Shown: positions 54,124 through 63,864, counted from the stretch's first letter. The stretch: DNA of 64,000 nt from Cecembia rubra (GCF_003014575.1 NZ_PYGF01000017.1:1-64000), one strand, 5' to 3'. Numbers and translations: made by a program. The notes: generated from the sequence alone by a model not told the origin.

Positions 54124-55483
54124 TCTCCCTGTTATAAATCAATTCATGAAATGTCCCAAAACAAATTTTCAGATCCAGCCAAATTGACCAATTTTTGATA
54201 TAAAAGTAATCCAGTTTGAACCGGGACCGAATCTGAAAAGGATGCTCAATTTCTCCTCTAAATCCTCTTACTTGAGCGAGTCCTGTAATTCCAGGCTTGA
54301 TCTGATGCCTTGAATTGTATTTTTCTATCTGGGACTTGAAAACCTGATTCATGGGAACAGTATGAGGCCTTGGGCCTACTATTGACATATCACCCATTAA
54401 CACATTTATAAACTGTGGCATCTCATCCAGGGAAGTCCTTCTCAAAAATGCCCCGATACGGGTTACCCTAGGATCATTCTTGGTAGCCTGAATTTGATCA
54501 GCGTAATCATTTGGGGTCATAGAACGGAACTTCAGACATCTGAAGATCTTGTTGTTTACACCATTTCTTTCCTGAATAAAAAAAATAGGTCCCTTGGATT
54601 CCAATTTAATCAGTAATCCGACCAAAGGAATCATCCAGCTCAGAATAAAGACAGTTACCAATAATGAAAAAATCAAATCGAAAGATCTTTTCAGAACCCT
54701 GTTAACAACATTGTCCAATGGTATCTCATTCACATTGATGACAAAAAGATCACCATACCTTGAAAAAGTAAGGTTTTTTTCCAACTGTAGGGAGTTTCCT
54801 GGAATTACTTTTATCTTAATGTAATGTTCATCTGCTAAGTCTATCAGCTTCTTGACGACATCTGAATTTGTAAGTTCATTGATATATATGATGTCAATCT
54901 CATTGGAGACTGCTTCTTCAAAAAAATTCCTCAAAGTAGCTTTATTATGCATGATTTCTGAATTGAAATCATATTGCCCCATATATCGTATCCCAAAATC
55001 TTTTCTCCGCTCCAGAACCTTAGCCAATTTTTCTCCTATCTCACTTTTACCCAAAATGACTGCATTTCTGAAATTGTAACCTTTGGCCCTGTATTTTTTC
55101 AATAACAAAAAAGTCCCTATCCTATATGAGGAAACAGAAATAAAAAGAGACAATGACATCATTCCAAAATAAATGGTTCTATTGGCCTCCATTAAAACAG
55201 GAACCCATAGAATGGCCACAATGACCAAAAACCAAACCAAAGAACCGATCAATTTCCCAAAAAGATTGTCATAGCGGGAAGTCCTTTCCCAACGGTAATC
55301 CTTTCTTAAAATAGTAATGACCATCCATACCAGTACAAAAACCAAAAAGTAAGAAGAATCAGGTCCATTATATTCTCCGATATTCCCCATCAAAAACGAG
55401 GTAGAAATGATGGAGAGACTCATGACTGCAATATCTCCAAAAACGAACAACCATGGAAATATTCTATCGAAACGCTTTTTCAT
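54113..55483 (-). CDS. Undecaprenyl-phosphate sugar phosphotransferase (polyprenyl glycosylphosphotransferase)
   Basis: A 456-residue initiating enzyme of exopolysaccharide synthesis. It has about four N-terminal membrane helices, a Rossmann-like CoA-binding domain ([19 protein letters not shown]), a fifth helix and the bacterial sugar transferase domain: [20 protein letters not shown]-like, [30 protein letters not shown]. It transfers hexose-1-phosphate to undecaprenyl phosphate as the first step, feeding the Wzx/Wzy genes on the plus strand. Its placement downstream on the other strand, away from the transport genes, is unusual. Confidence 0.93.
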   Translation of the reverse strand: MKKRFDRIFPWLFVFGDIAVMSLSIISTSFLMGNIGEYNGPDSSYFLVFVLVWMVITILRKDYRWERTSRYDNLFGKLIGSLVWFLVIVAILWVPVLMEANRTIYFGMMSLSLFISVSSYRIGTFLLLKKYRAKGYNFRNAVILGKSEIGEKLAKVLERRKDFGIRYMGQYDFNSEIMHNKATLRNFFEEAVSNEIDIIYINELTNSDVVKKLIDLADEHYIKIKVIPGNSLQLEKNLTFSRYGDLFVINVNEIPLDNVVNRVLKRSFDLIFSLLVTVFILSWMIPLVGLLIKLESKGPIFFIQERNGVNNKIFRCLKFRSMTPNDYADQIQATKNDPRVTRIGAFLRRTSLDEMPQFINVLMGDMSIVGPRPHTVPMNQVFKSQIEKYNSRHQIKPGITGLAQVRGFRGEIEHPFQIRSRFKLDYFYIKNWSIWLDLKICFGTFHELIYNRENVY

Positions 55484-55684
55484 TAAAAATACAGCCTAAA
55501 ATACCAGAGCTTATACGATACTAATGGCTACATGGATGATTTTTTTTCCAAAATGGTTGAAAATTCATACATTTATGAGCCAATTTGAGCAAAAATAGCA
55601 AAGAATCCTTTTTCCCCATTAAATTTGTTGGATTATTTTAAATTCTTCTGATCATAAGTGCCTGTCGCATTCTTTCGTTACATT

Positions 55685-56356
55685 ATGAGTTATGTAAAAG
55701 CCATTCTGGCTCCTTCCGATAATCCGGACTCCTTTGGCTTTGCCATGAGGGAAAAAAGATTTCAAATTTTCGAACAACTAATCAACCGTAATTTTGCATC
55801 GGATAAGGTAATCCATGTGCTTGATGTAGGAGGTACGGCTTATTTTTGGAAAGATAAAAACCTTGTCAAAGAAGGTAAGCTTAAAGTTACGCTCCTCAAT
55901 CTGGAGAAAGAAATCGGTGTACCAAAGGAAATGGAGAGCATTGCAGGCGATGCAACAGACTTAAGCATGTTTGAAGATGGTCAATTTGACCTTGTTTTTT
56001 CGAATTCAGTAATCGAACACCTGTACACTTGGGAAAATCAACAAAAAATGGCCAAAGAATGCGTTCGGGTTGCTAAGAAATATTTTATCCAGACACCAAA
56101 CAAACATTTTTTTATTGAAGCTCATTATGCCATCCCATTTATTCAATATGTTCCAAAAAAACTGACCTATAAGGTTCTGACCAAAACCAAATTGAGCAGG
56201 TTGAGAAAATGGAAACCGCAAGATGCACAACAATACCTGGATGAAATCCGACTGATAAATAAAAAAGAAATGAAGCGGCTATTCCCTAAAGCAACAATTT
56301 ACAAAGAAAAAATGATGGGAATGACCAAATCCTTTACCGCTCACAACATGGACTGA
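55685..56356 (+). CDS. Class I SAM methyltransferase
   Basis: A 223-residue methyltransferase. The ATG at 55685 (MSYVKAIL) is preferred to a GTG at 55658. Motif I is HVLDVGGTAYFWKDK (non-canonical GG-T in place of GxGxG), and the later motif reads LVFSNSVIEHLYTW followed by KKYFIQTPNKHF. It probably methylates a sugar or lipid; the neighbouring polysaccharide genes suggest the former. It is divergent from the sugar phosphotransferase gene. Confidence 0.85.
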   Translation: MSYVKAILAPSDNPDSFGFAMREKRFQIFEQLINRNFASDKVIHVLDVGGTAYFWKDKNLVKEGKLKVTLLNLEKEIGVPKEMESIAGDATDLSMFEDGQFDLVFSNSVIEHLYTWENQQKMAKECVRVAKKYFIQTPNKHFFIEAHYAIPFIQYVPKKLTYKVLTKTKLSRLRKWKPQDAQQYLDEIRLINKKEMKRLFPKATIYKEKMMGMTKSFTAHNMD

Positions 56357-56783
56357 AAAACAAAAAGGTGGGGTTACTGGGTGGTAGGTAACTGAAGTGT
56401 TGTGAGGATTTTATAACTTAATTCTGAAAAAAGGAGATGTGAAACTTGGGAGATGAGACTCAAGAAAAATTTTTAAATACATAAAGCAATGGTTCCAAAA
56501 ACGGGATAGAATATTTGTATCTTGAGAAAAGATGGAAATAGCATGGGTTTTTTACCTATTATCCTATTTTTTCTTGGCAATTAATACATTTTCGGCATTA
56601 TTTATGTACTGCTTACCTTTATGCCATTTATGTACAGTGACTATTTTTCTATATCGGAAAATTAGGGTGATTGAAATATTCATTGTCTAATATAAATGAA
56701 TAGGGGCCTAAGCTAGGGCTATATTAAGATTCTAAAAAAGAATAAGATTATTGAACAAGCGTAAGGGAGAAAAAATCCTGGAA
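56357..56783. other. AT-rich intergenic region upstream of the propeller sensor
   Basis: About 430 bases, AT-rich except for a G-rich patch near 56366-56400. There is no ORF, hairpin with T tract or repeat that I can support. It should contain the sensor gene promoter. Confidence 0.4.
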
Positions 56784-59459
56784 ATGTATAATCCGAAAAA
56801 GAACCATAGTCTACTTATTTTACCGCTTGTTCTCCTCTTTCTGTTAGCGGGAAATCCCTTGTTTGCCGGAGAAGATGAATTTTGGACAAACAGGAACTTT
56901 AATCCTACAAATTATACTGTAAGCATTTGGAACAATACAAATGGCCTTCCCCACAATACTATCTACGCACTTGAGAAAGATCAATTTGGCTATACCTGGA
57001 TGGCTACCGAAGAAGGCCTGAGCAGATTTGATGGAACAACAGCCGTAGTTTTCGAACCCAGAAATTCACCCGAACTGATTGAAACTTCTTATTATAACTT
57101 TTATCCAATTAATGGAAAAGGCATCTGGGCCGCAGGGGATTTCAGCTTGGTACTATTGAACAAAACAATCAAACAGGTCATAGATTGCCAAAGTATTACA
57201 GTTTCCTCCTGGCTTACCGCTTTATCAGAAGATGAAAATGGTGTTCTTTGGATAGGAACTAAGGAGGGAAAAATTTATTCCTTTCACAAGGGAACGTTTA
57301 AGCCTTTAGAGGCATGGCAAAATCATACAAATGATCCAATTAACAGCCTTTTCATAGCAAATAACCAATTACTGATAGGAACAGAAGCAGGTTTATTTGT
57401 GTACCACCTTATCAATCAAACCCTCGAACCAATTGTCAATGGGCCAAAGAAAATCCGGCATATCGCCTCTTTGGGTAAAGAAGTAATTTTTGGAGCATCC
57501 GGCTCTGGAATCTGGAAACTTAGCCCTGATCTGTACATTCAACTAATTGCTAGAGAAAAAGAACTCTACGCAATTAATTACAGGAGTATAAGGCCCGATG
57601 AGGAAAACAGGATCTGGGCGGGTACAGAAACAGGTGAAATCTTATTGATAGAAAATAAAGAACTTAAACAAATTAAATTTCCAGAACTTACCGAAAATCC
57701 AATTAGAAAATTACTAATTGATGGCAATCATTTTTTTGTAGGTACTCAAAGCAAAGGCCTGATGATATTCAGGGAATCCCTTATCCAAAAATTAGAACAC
57801 CCGCTGTTGTCCCATAAAAATATCCGCCCAATTTTCCAGGCAGCAGATGAAAGTATTTGGATCGGGACAAGAAACAGTGGTGTTTTTAGGTTAAAAGACA
57901 GAAACACTACCACTTTTGATGCCTCCAAGGGGATGTTTCACGAAGGTATTCTTTCCTTATGTGGAGATGAACAGAATATGTTTGTAGGCACTAGAGAAGG
58001 ACTGTACAGGATAGAACTGGCCAGTAATTTGATTACAGAGGATTATCATATCAGCCAAAACTTCCCGAGATACCAGATCAATACCATGATCAGGGATAAG
58101 GAGGGAAAAATCTGGTTTTCTGCTGCTCAAGGGGGTATTTTTTACTTCGATGAAAACAAGAAGATACATCAGGTCGAATTACCGGAACACCTGCAGCGGA
58201 CCAACATCATCAGTTCGGGTATCCTAAAAAACGGAGACATTGCTTTTGGTTCAGAGGGAAACGGGCTTCTCATCCTAAGAAATGGTAAATTGGTAAGGCA
58301 AATCCCCCTTAATCTGATCCCTGGAGAAAACATCATATATGCGATTTATGAGGATGCTCAAGGAGGAATCTGGATTGGGTCTCAAGGTGGTTTATTACTT
58401 GAAAAAAACGGAAAATTCTCCGGCATCCGTAAAGAAAACGGCTTAATTGGCAATGGAATCTATTCTATCACTCAAGACAAACTTGGAAACATCTGGATCA
58501 GCAGCAATTTTGGTCTTCAAAAATTTCAAGAAGAAGAGCTTTTACGTTTCAAAACCGAAGATCCTGAAGATTTCTTTCTGGCCTCAGAAATTTTTTCGGA
58601 CAAACACGGAATGAGTAACCTAGAAACGAATAGCAGGATTTCTCCAGCCTCTTTCATCATGAATAATGGTCAAATATGGATACCTACCATTGAAGGAATC
58701 AGTATCATAGATCCTACCATCTTCGCTGAAAGAAAAACCAATTCTATTTTCTTCTGGGATCAACTCAAAATTGGAAATACCTTTACCAATATTGAAAACG
58801 GGCTCAATATTAATGCTGGAACTGGTAATTTTTCAATTACCTTTTCCATTATTGATTATGAAGACGATAACCAAAGCTCCTATTTTTACAGGATCAAAGA
58901 ATTGTCGGAAGAATGGACCTATCTGGGCAAAAGAAAAGAAATATTCTTTAGCCACCTATTACCGAATTCTTATACGCTGGAAGTGAAAAAACTGGAAAGG
59001 GGAAAAATAGCAGATATTTATATCCTCAATTTCCGGATACTCCCCTATTTTTACCAAACCTTACTGTTTAAGATTTTATTGTTTTTAACTGTTCTCCTTT
59101 TGGCTGTATTCTTTGTAAGTTATTCCTTCAAGGTTAAACTTGGAAATCAACTCGCTTATAAAGTCCAACAAAGGACAAGGGAAATTGAAGAAACCAACCA
59201 ACTCCTTGAAAAAGCACTTAAAAGTATTGAAAGTCAAAACTTGATGCTCCGGGATACCATCTGGCATCAGTCCCACACCATCAGAGGACCTCTAACCAGG
59301 GCCATGGCAGTAATAAATTACCTGAAAGAACTTGAAGAGCATGATAAAGAATTAAGCCATGAACAACTGTTGGAAGAAGTGGAAAAATCACTCCAGGAGC
59401 TGGACCAAAATATCCGCCATATCAACCAACTTCTTCAGGAACAATTCAAGGAATATTAG
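56784..59459 (+). CDS. Two-component-type propeller sensor ending at the HisKA helix, no ATPase domain
   Basis: From the ATG at 56784 the protein has 891 residues. A signal segment (NHSLLILPLVLLFLLAG) precedes about twelve Reg_prop propeller blades (recurring GxIWIGTxxGL, for example NGVLWIGTKEGKIY, GIWIGSQGGLLL), then a Y_Y_Y domain (NFSITFSIIDYEDDNQSSYFY), one membrane helix (residues ~753-787) and a coiled coil. The last ~60 residues have IWHQSHTIRGPLTRAMAVI, a HisKA-like helix with His831, and a second helix, then stop. The catalytic HATPase domain and any DNA-binding domain are missing. It could receive phosphate in trans or act as a receptor only. Confidence 0.88.
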   Translation: MYNPKKNHSLLILPLVLLFLLAGNPLFAGEDEFWTNRNFNPTNYTVSIWNNTNGLPHNTIYALEKDQFGYTWMATEEGLSRFDGTTAVVFEPRNSPELIETSYYNFYPINGKGIWAAGDFSLVLLNKTIKQVIDCQSITVSSWLTALSEDENGVLWIGTKEGKIYSFHKGTFKPLEAWQNHTNDPINSLFIANNQLLIGTEAGLFVYHLINQTLEPIVNGPKKIRHIASLGKEVIFGASGSGIWKLSPDLYIQLIAREKELYAINYRSIRPDEENRIWAGTETGEILLIENKELKQIKFPELTENPIRKLLIDGNHFFVGTQSKGLMIFRESLIQKLEHPLLSHKNIRPIFQAADESIWIGTRNSGVFRLKDRNTTTFDASKGMFHEGILSLCGDEQNMFVGTREGLYRIELASNLITEDYHISQNFPRYQINTMIRDKEGKIWFSAAQGGIFYFDENKKIHQVELPEHLQRTNIISSGILKNGDIAFGSEGNGLLILRNGKLVRQIPLNLIPGENIIYAIYEDAQGGIWIGSQGGLLLEKNGKFSGIRKENGLIGNGIYSITQDKLGNIWISSNFGLQKFQEEELLRFKTEDPEDFFLASEIFSDKHGMSNLETNSRISPASFIMNNGQIWIPTIEGISIIDPTIFAERKTNSIFFWDQLKIGNTFTNIENGLNINAGTGNFSITFSIIDYEDDNQSSYFYRIKELSEEWTYLGKRKEIFFSHLLPNSYTLEVKKLERGKIADIYILNFRILPYFYQTLLFKILLFLTVLLLAVFFVSYSFKVKLGNQLAYKVQQRTREIEETNQLLEKALKSIESQNLMLRDTIWHQSHTIRGPLTRAMAVINYLKELEEHDKELSHEQLLEEVEKSLQELDQNIRHINQLLQEQFKEY

Positions 59460-59517
59460 GATTTCATAAGTATATTTCTGGTACAGATTTTGAGTTATTA
59501 ATTTCAAAAAATAAATC

Positions 59518-59880
59518 ATGGAAATTGGTAAGATAAAAGGATTATTGGCAGGAGCCTTAGGCTTTTGGATGAGTATCCTTGCCATTACTCTTCCTCCTAT
59601 TTCCAATGATTATAATGACAAGCTGGCACAGACCACTTTCCAGAGTGATGAACTGGCTCCCTCAGATTGGAGTTCACATTTTTATCTTTCTCTGGATGGA
59701 CTGGACAAACCCACCTTTCCGACCAAAGCTTATTGGACTGCGGATGCCGTGCTTTCAGGGGCTTGGTATGCACTCCATGCCCTGAGTGAATCCCTGAATA
59801 CCTGCCACAAAAACCAGCAATCGGTTGAGCTGGCTTTTAGTATTCGGGAAATGAAATTCCCTACGCATTTTTTCTGGTAA
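59518..59880 (+). CDS. Hypothetical secreted or membrane-anchored protein
   Basis: A 120-residue frame with a hydrophobic N-terminal segment (IKGLLAGALGFWMSILAITLP) followed by a hydrophilic part (DELAPSDWSSHFYLSLDGLDK) with two cysteine-poor helical stretches. It begins 58 bases after the sensor gene and ends just before a repeat-rich region. I recognise no family and codon use is plausible; a decayed gene cannot be excluded. Confidence 0.4.
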   Translation: MEIGKIKGLLAGALGFWMSILAITLPPISNDYNDKLAQTTFQSDELAPSDWSSHFYLSLDGLDKPTFPTKAYWTADAVLSGAWYALHALSESLNTCHKNQQSVELAFSIREMKFPTHFFW

Positions 59881-60402
59881 AACGGCTGCCCACAGCCCTA
59901 CAGCAATCTTCATTATCCTTGGGTCCATTTGGGATTTTCTAAAGGAATTGGCTTCGTTGTGTCGCGTCACACTGAGTTGTTAAAATTTGGCATTTACAGA
60001 TCATCAAATGACAAAAGGTTTCACGCAGCGGGCGCAGCGCATTCGCAGCGATCGCCGCGAGAAATGGCTATTTGTTATTGGTAACCGGAGCCTGCGGAGG
60101 TGAAAGCCTGCTCAGTAGCATTACGGGGAATCTCCTCTATTTTGGGGGACTCTTCGCTTTGCTCAGAGTGACGATTCCGGTATTCTGTCAATGGTAACGC
60201 AGTGAAGCATCTCCTCTAAAACGGGAGACTCTTCCTTCGTCAGAGTGACGGTCAGGTAAACATGCCATTGACTTTGAAAATCACATGACCGGAAATCCAT
60301 TCCTGAATTGTTGTCTTTAATCCTGCACAAAGCAGGAATTTAAACCCACCTATAAAAATTAATTCATGATTCTCTGAGAGAATCCTATAAACATGCATTG
60401 AT
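59881..60402. repeat. Mosaic of degenerate intergenic repeats
   Basis: No gene. CGTCACACTGAG (59965-59976) and its near-complement CTCAGAGTGACG (60163-60174) bound a ~210-bp segment. Inside, CGCAGCG occurs three times within 60024-60050, making a GC-rich patch unlike the flanks. The block around 60130-60174 (TCTCCTCTA...GGGGGACTCTTC...CAGAGTGACG) recurs at 60209-60251. This looks like worn interspersed elements, MITE-like or decayed repeats, rather than a gene. A direct relation to other loci in the genome cannot be checked here. Confidence 0.5.
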
Positions 60403-60903
60403 ATGTTTGACATAGATATCACCACCTTGGTCATTGCAGGCTTGTTTACTGCTGCATTTATAGCTCCATTATACTGGAACTACCGTAAAATGAGCCAAAA
60501 AGAAAAAAAAGCAGAGCAGCTTATCCAAAGTCTAAAAGCCAGCAAAGGTCTCTTCTTAAGCGAAAAAGATTATTGGAACAACCAATATTTCATTGGAATA
60601 GATCCTGTAAAAAAGGTCTTGGTCTATTCAGAAAATATCCATATCCATGAACCCATGATTGTGGATCTGAACCAAATGAAAGGGATCAAGATGGAAGAAA
60701 AAAGCCATGAATTCAACAAAAGGAAAATTGTGGATGAGCTGACATTGATGGTCCATCCCCTTCAAAAAGCTCCGATTCCTCTTGAATTCTATGATGCCGA
60801 TAAATTTTCTTCTTTGGATGCTGAACCTGTATTGATCAAAAAATGGGAAAGCCTCATTAGGCCTTTGTTGAAGAAAATTCCCGAAAAGGAACTGAGCGCA
60901 TAA
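60403..60903 (+). CDS. Hypothetical protein with one membrane helix
   Basis: A 166-residue protein: MFDIDITTLVIAGLFTAAFIAPLYW gives an N-terminal membrane anchor, then a basic segment (RKMSQKEKKAEQLIQSL) and a soluble domain with hydrophobic strands (YFIGIDPVKKVLVYSEN, IVDELTLMVHPL, IPLEFYD). The topology suggests a cytoplasmic domain tied to the membrane. I do not recognise the family. It ends at a clear terminator (60927-60967), and a GC-rich repeat mosaic lies upstream. Confidence 0.7.
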   Translation: MFDIDITTLVIAGLFTAAFIAPLYWNYRKMSQKEKKAEQLIQSLKASKGLFLSEKDYWNNQYFIGIDPVKKVLVYSENIHIHEPMIVDLNQMKGIKMEEKSHEFNKRKIVDELTLMVHPLQKAPIPLEFYDADKFSSLDAEPVLIKKWESLIRPLLKKIPEKELSA

Positions 60904-60926
60904 ATTGTTATTTTTTCTCTGACCCC

Positions 60927-60967
60927 GCATCCATTAGGCCTGAAAAGGTCTTTTGGATGCTTTTTTA
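60927..60967 (+). terminator. Terminator after the 166-residue protein gene
   Basis: GCATCCA (60927-60933) pairs with TGGATGC (60954-60960); an inner imperfect AGGCCT/AGGTCT region closes the loop. TTTTTTATT follows. It is a standard intrinsic terminator 24 bases after the stop codon. Confidence 0.8.
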
Positions 60968-61001
60968 TTCACTAAATTCCGGAACCTGTATTGGCCCAAC
61001 T

Positions 61002-61451
61002 TTATGTTCCTTCTCTCCCTGACAATTTCATAGAATCCCGTCGGGTCATATTTTTGATAAATTCCAATTTTCTGAAGCGTATTGCACTCCAGTCTTCATC
61101 GATGGCCACTTGTCTGACGCCTTCCAAATTAAACTTGCCCAATGCCGACCATCCTGTATCCCGGTTGAATTCACAGGTATATCTTTTGGAGGAAGCTTTG
61201 GGATAACAATACCAAAGGATAGCATCTCCTTCAAGCTTGTGGTAAATGTCAGCAATACTGTCTTCGATTTCATGCAGCGTTTTGACAAAAACAAGGATGA
61301 AATGTAGGCGCTCTATGTTCTGCAGGGATTTTAAAATTGGGGTTTCTGAAGCCATTTGCTCCATTTCCCTTTGAAATGAAGAAGGGCTATTGAGTACCAA
61401 TATATGTGAATGGGCTTTAAAGTTCAGTTTTTTGAATAATGGCGTTATCAT
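61002..61451 (-). CDS. DUF3052-like protein
   Basis: From the ATG at 61451 the protein has 149 residues. It contains LHFILVFVKTLHEIEDSIADIYHKLEGDAILWYCYPK and the closing VAIDEDWSAIRFRKLEFI, a pattern like the DUF3052 fold (for example WSALRFR). Function unknown. The in-frame sequence further upstream to 61625 lies in the tandem repeat array and is not part of the protein. Its own promoter must therefore lie between the array and 61451, or inside the array. Confidence 0.7.
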   Translation of the reverse strand: MITPLFKKLNFKAHSHILVLNSPSSFQREMEQMASETPILKSLQNIERLHFILVFVKTLHEIEDSIADIYHKLEGDAILWYCYPKASSKRYTCEFNRDTGWSALGKFNLEGVRQVAIDEDWSAIRFRKLEFIKNMTRRDSMKLSGREGT

Positions 61452-61480
61452 ACTTTTTCTGTTGACTTGAATACTGTCCC

Positions 61481-62978
61481 CCTCCAAATCGGCTCTTCGG
61501 ACCTCCGGAATTCTTGAATTTTTCCTTGTGCGAAGGGTTTCACCCTGGGCTTTTACAGAGCAGCCCTTCAGGCCTTTGGCATCTTTTCTTTTCCTAAATC
61601 CGCCTTTCGAAATCCACCTTCTCAATGAAATCCTTAATATCCCTAACTTCTTAATGTTTCAAAAATCTCCGATTCCCCCATTCTGACATCAGCCTTCAAT
61701 TCGGTCCTTAAGACCTCTGAATTTCTTGAACATTTCCTTTTACCCAGGGTTTCACCCCGGGCTTTTACAGAGCAGCCCTTCAGGCCTTTGGCATTTTTTC
61801 TATTCCTAAATCCGCCTTTCGAAATCCACCTTCTTAATGAAATCCTTAATATCCTTAACTTCTTAATGTTTCAAAAATCTCCGATTCCACCCACTCCGAC
61901 ATCAGCCTTCAATTCGGTCATTCAGACCTCTGAATTTCTTGAATTTTTCTTTTTACCCAGGCTTTCACCCCGGGGTTTTACAGAGCAGCACTTCAGGCCT
62001 TTGGCATCTTTTCTTTTCCTAAATCCGCCTTTCGAAATCCACCTTCTCAATGAAATCCTTAATATCCTTAACTTCTTAATGTTTCAAAAATCTCCGATTC
62101 AACCCACTCCGACATCCGCCTTCAATTCGGTCATTCAGACCTCTGAATTTCTTGAACTTTTCTTTTTACCCAGGCTTTCACCCCGGGCTTTTACAGAGCA
62201 GCCCTTCAGGCCTTTGGCATCTTTTCTTTTCCTAAATCAGCCTTTCGAAATCCACCTTCTTAATGAAATCCTTAATATCCTTAACTTCTTAATGTTTCAA
62301 AAATCTCCGATTCCCCCCACTCTGACATCAGCCTTCAATTCGGTCCTTCAGACCTCTGAATTTCTTGAACATTTCCTTTTACCCAGGCTTTCACCCCGGG
62401 GTTTTACAGAGCAGCCCTTCAGGCCTTTGGCATTTTTTCTATTCCTAAATCCGCCTTTCGAAATCCACCTTCTTAATGAAATCCTTAATATCCTTAACTT
62501 CTTAATGTTTCAAAAATCTCCGATTCAACCCACTCCGACATCCGTCTTCAATTCGGTCCTTTAGACCTCTGAATTTCTTGAATTTTTCTTTTTACCCAGG
62601 GTTTCACCCCGGGCTTTTACAGAGCAGCCCTTCAGGCCTTTGGCATTTTTTCTATTCCTAAATCAGCCTTTCGAAATCCACCTTCTTAATGAAATCCTTA
62701 ACTTCTTAATGTTTCAAAAATCTCCGATTCAACCCACTCCGACATCAGCCTTCAATTCGGTCATTTAGACCTCTGAATTTCTTGAACATTTCTTTTTACC
62801 CAGGCTTTCACCCCGGGCTTTTACAGAGCAGCCCTTCAGGCCTTTGGCATTTTTTCTATTCCTAAATCCGCCTTTCGAAATCCACTTTCTTAATGAAATC
62901 CTTAATATCCTTAACTTCTTAATGTTTCAAAAATCTCCGATTCCACCCATTCCGACATCCGCCTTCCGACATCCGACT
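61481..62978. repeat. Tandem array of seven ~213-bp REP-like units
   Basis: TTTTACAGAGCAG recurs at 61551, 61763, 61976, 62189, 62402, 62615 and 62819: spacings 212, 213, 213, 213, 213 and 204. The last spacing is short because that unit lost nine bases (TTAATATCC-like). Each unit contains an inverted pair CCC(A/G)GG.TTTCACCCCGGG that can fold, GGGCT...AGCCC, and a block reading TCTTAATGAAATCC/TTAACTTCTTAATG. The period is 71 codons, so one plus frame stays open over several units by chance. The layout is like Bacteroidota REP elements but organised in tandem; no RAYT transposase gene is in the window. Confidence 0.88.
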
Positions 62979-63698
62979 TCAATTCCGATTCACCTTCCCC
63001 AACCCACTCACATTCTCGGTCACCTGCTTGGGATTACCGGTATAACTTACACTTCCTATGCCACTGACATTCATGATCAGCTCTTCTTCTGCGTGCACAG
63101 CGATCATCCCAATACCAGAACTGGCCAGTTCTACCTTTTGGCAGATCAATTGGGAAGCATCGATATTTCCTACGCCCTCATTTTCAATCAGGAGTTCCCT
63201 GGAGAAGCCTTTGAGTTCCATATTCCCCACAAAATTCAGTTTGGCCTCCAGCAATTCCGCATCCAGTTCCAATACGATATTCCCCACACCTTTACCGGTA
63301 ATTAAGAGTTCGTCCAGGTCCAACAAGCTGCTGGTCTTGATCTGCCCTGCCCCTTCAAATTCCAGTTCGCTCAGGTCCTTGAGTTGTAGGTAAACTTCAA
63401 TTTTTTCATTCTTTCCCCAGGATTTTTGCCCCTCTTTGAGGCGTATAGAAAGGAGATTGCCGCGCTGTTCCACTTTCAATTGCTCCACCCATTGCTTGTC
63501 TCCCTCCACGCGCAGGGATTCCGAATCCCCTTGGGAAAGGTAGAGGTTGATAATTCCCGATACCTTGAGTCTGGAAAAAGGCTCCAAACTTCTTTCCTCT
63601 TCTATTTGCTCCCCACTGGAGCGGGAATTATTGGATTCACAAGAGAACAACAGGCCTGCCATGAAGGCTAATACCAGAAGGAATTTGTATTTTTTCAT
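62979..63698 (-). CDS. DUF2807 (head GIN domain) lipoprotein
   Basis: A 239-residue lipoprotein, acylated at Cys20 (MAGLLFSC). The mature part is a DUF2807 beta-helix: FSRLKVSGIINLYLSQGDSESLRVEG, then repeated short strands such as LDELLITGKGVGNIVLEL, LIENEGVGNIDASQL and LIMNVSGIGSVSYTGNPKQV, ending VSGLGKVNRN. Such proteins are common and uncharacterised in Bacteroidota; surface adhesion is a suggested role. The stop codon adjoins the repeat array with no spacer. The start has a 300-base AT-rich region upstream. Confidence 0.9.
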   Translation of the reverse strand: MKKYKFLLVLAFMAGLLFSCESNNSRSSGEQIEEERSLEPFSRLKVSGIINLYLSQGDSESLRVEGDKQWVEQLKVEQRGNLLSIRLKEGQKSWGKNEKIEVYLQLKDLSELEFEGAGQIKTSSLLDLDELLITGKGVGNIVLELDAELLEAKLNFVGNMELKGFSRELLIENEGVGNIDASQLICQKVELASSGIGMIAVHAEEELIMNVSGIGSVSYTGNPKQVTENVSGLGKVNRN

Positions 63699-63864
63699 AA
63701 GCTGTGGTTTTTTGAAGGGTACAAAATGATATTTTGTTCTAAATTGGACAATTATTTGTTAAAATATGATCTGGGATATCTAATATACTGAATTTTAGAG
63801 AAGAAATATTTTTTTATGAAAAATTGATTTTGCCACAAAGACAGGAAGGCACAAAGATTTTTGA
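63699..63864. other. AT-rich intergenic stretch with a degenerate short repeat
   Basis: Upstream of the DUF2807 gene. The sequence GCCACAAAGACAGGAAGGCACAAAG (63831-63855) is a split pair of the CACAAAG element that is scattered widely in Bacteroidota genomes. No gene or hairpin is visible. Confidence 0.4.

Noticed and set aside
61452-61625. N-terminal extension of the DUF3052-like protein to 61625
   Set aside because: The added 58 residues come from the first repeat unit and have no family match; the ATG at 61451 starts a sensible protein.
61788-62564. Plus-strand frame of 258 residues inside the repeat array
   Set aside because: The period of 213 is divisible by three, so a frame stays open by chance over several units. 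Its translation is a hydrophobic repeat with no signal, no homology and a random start; the unit also folds as a palindrome on DNA level.
62844-63305. Plus-strand frame of 153 residues
   Set aside because: Half of it is the last array unit and half is antisense to the DUF2807 lipoprotein gene.
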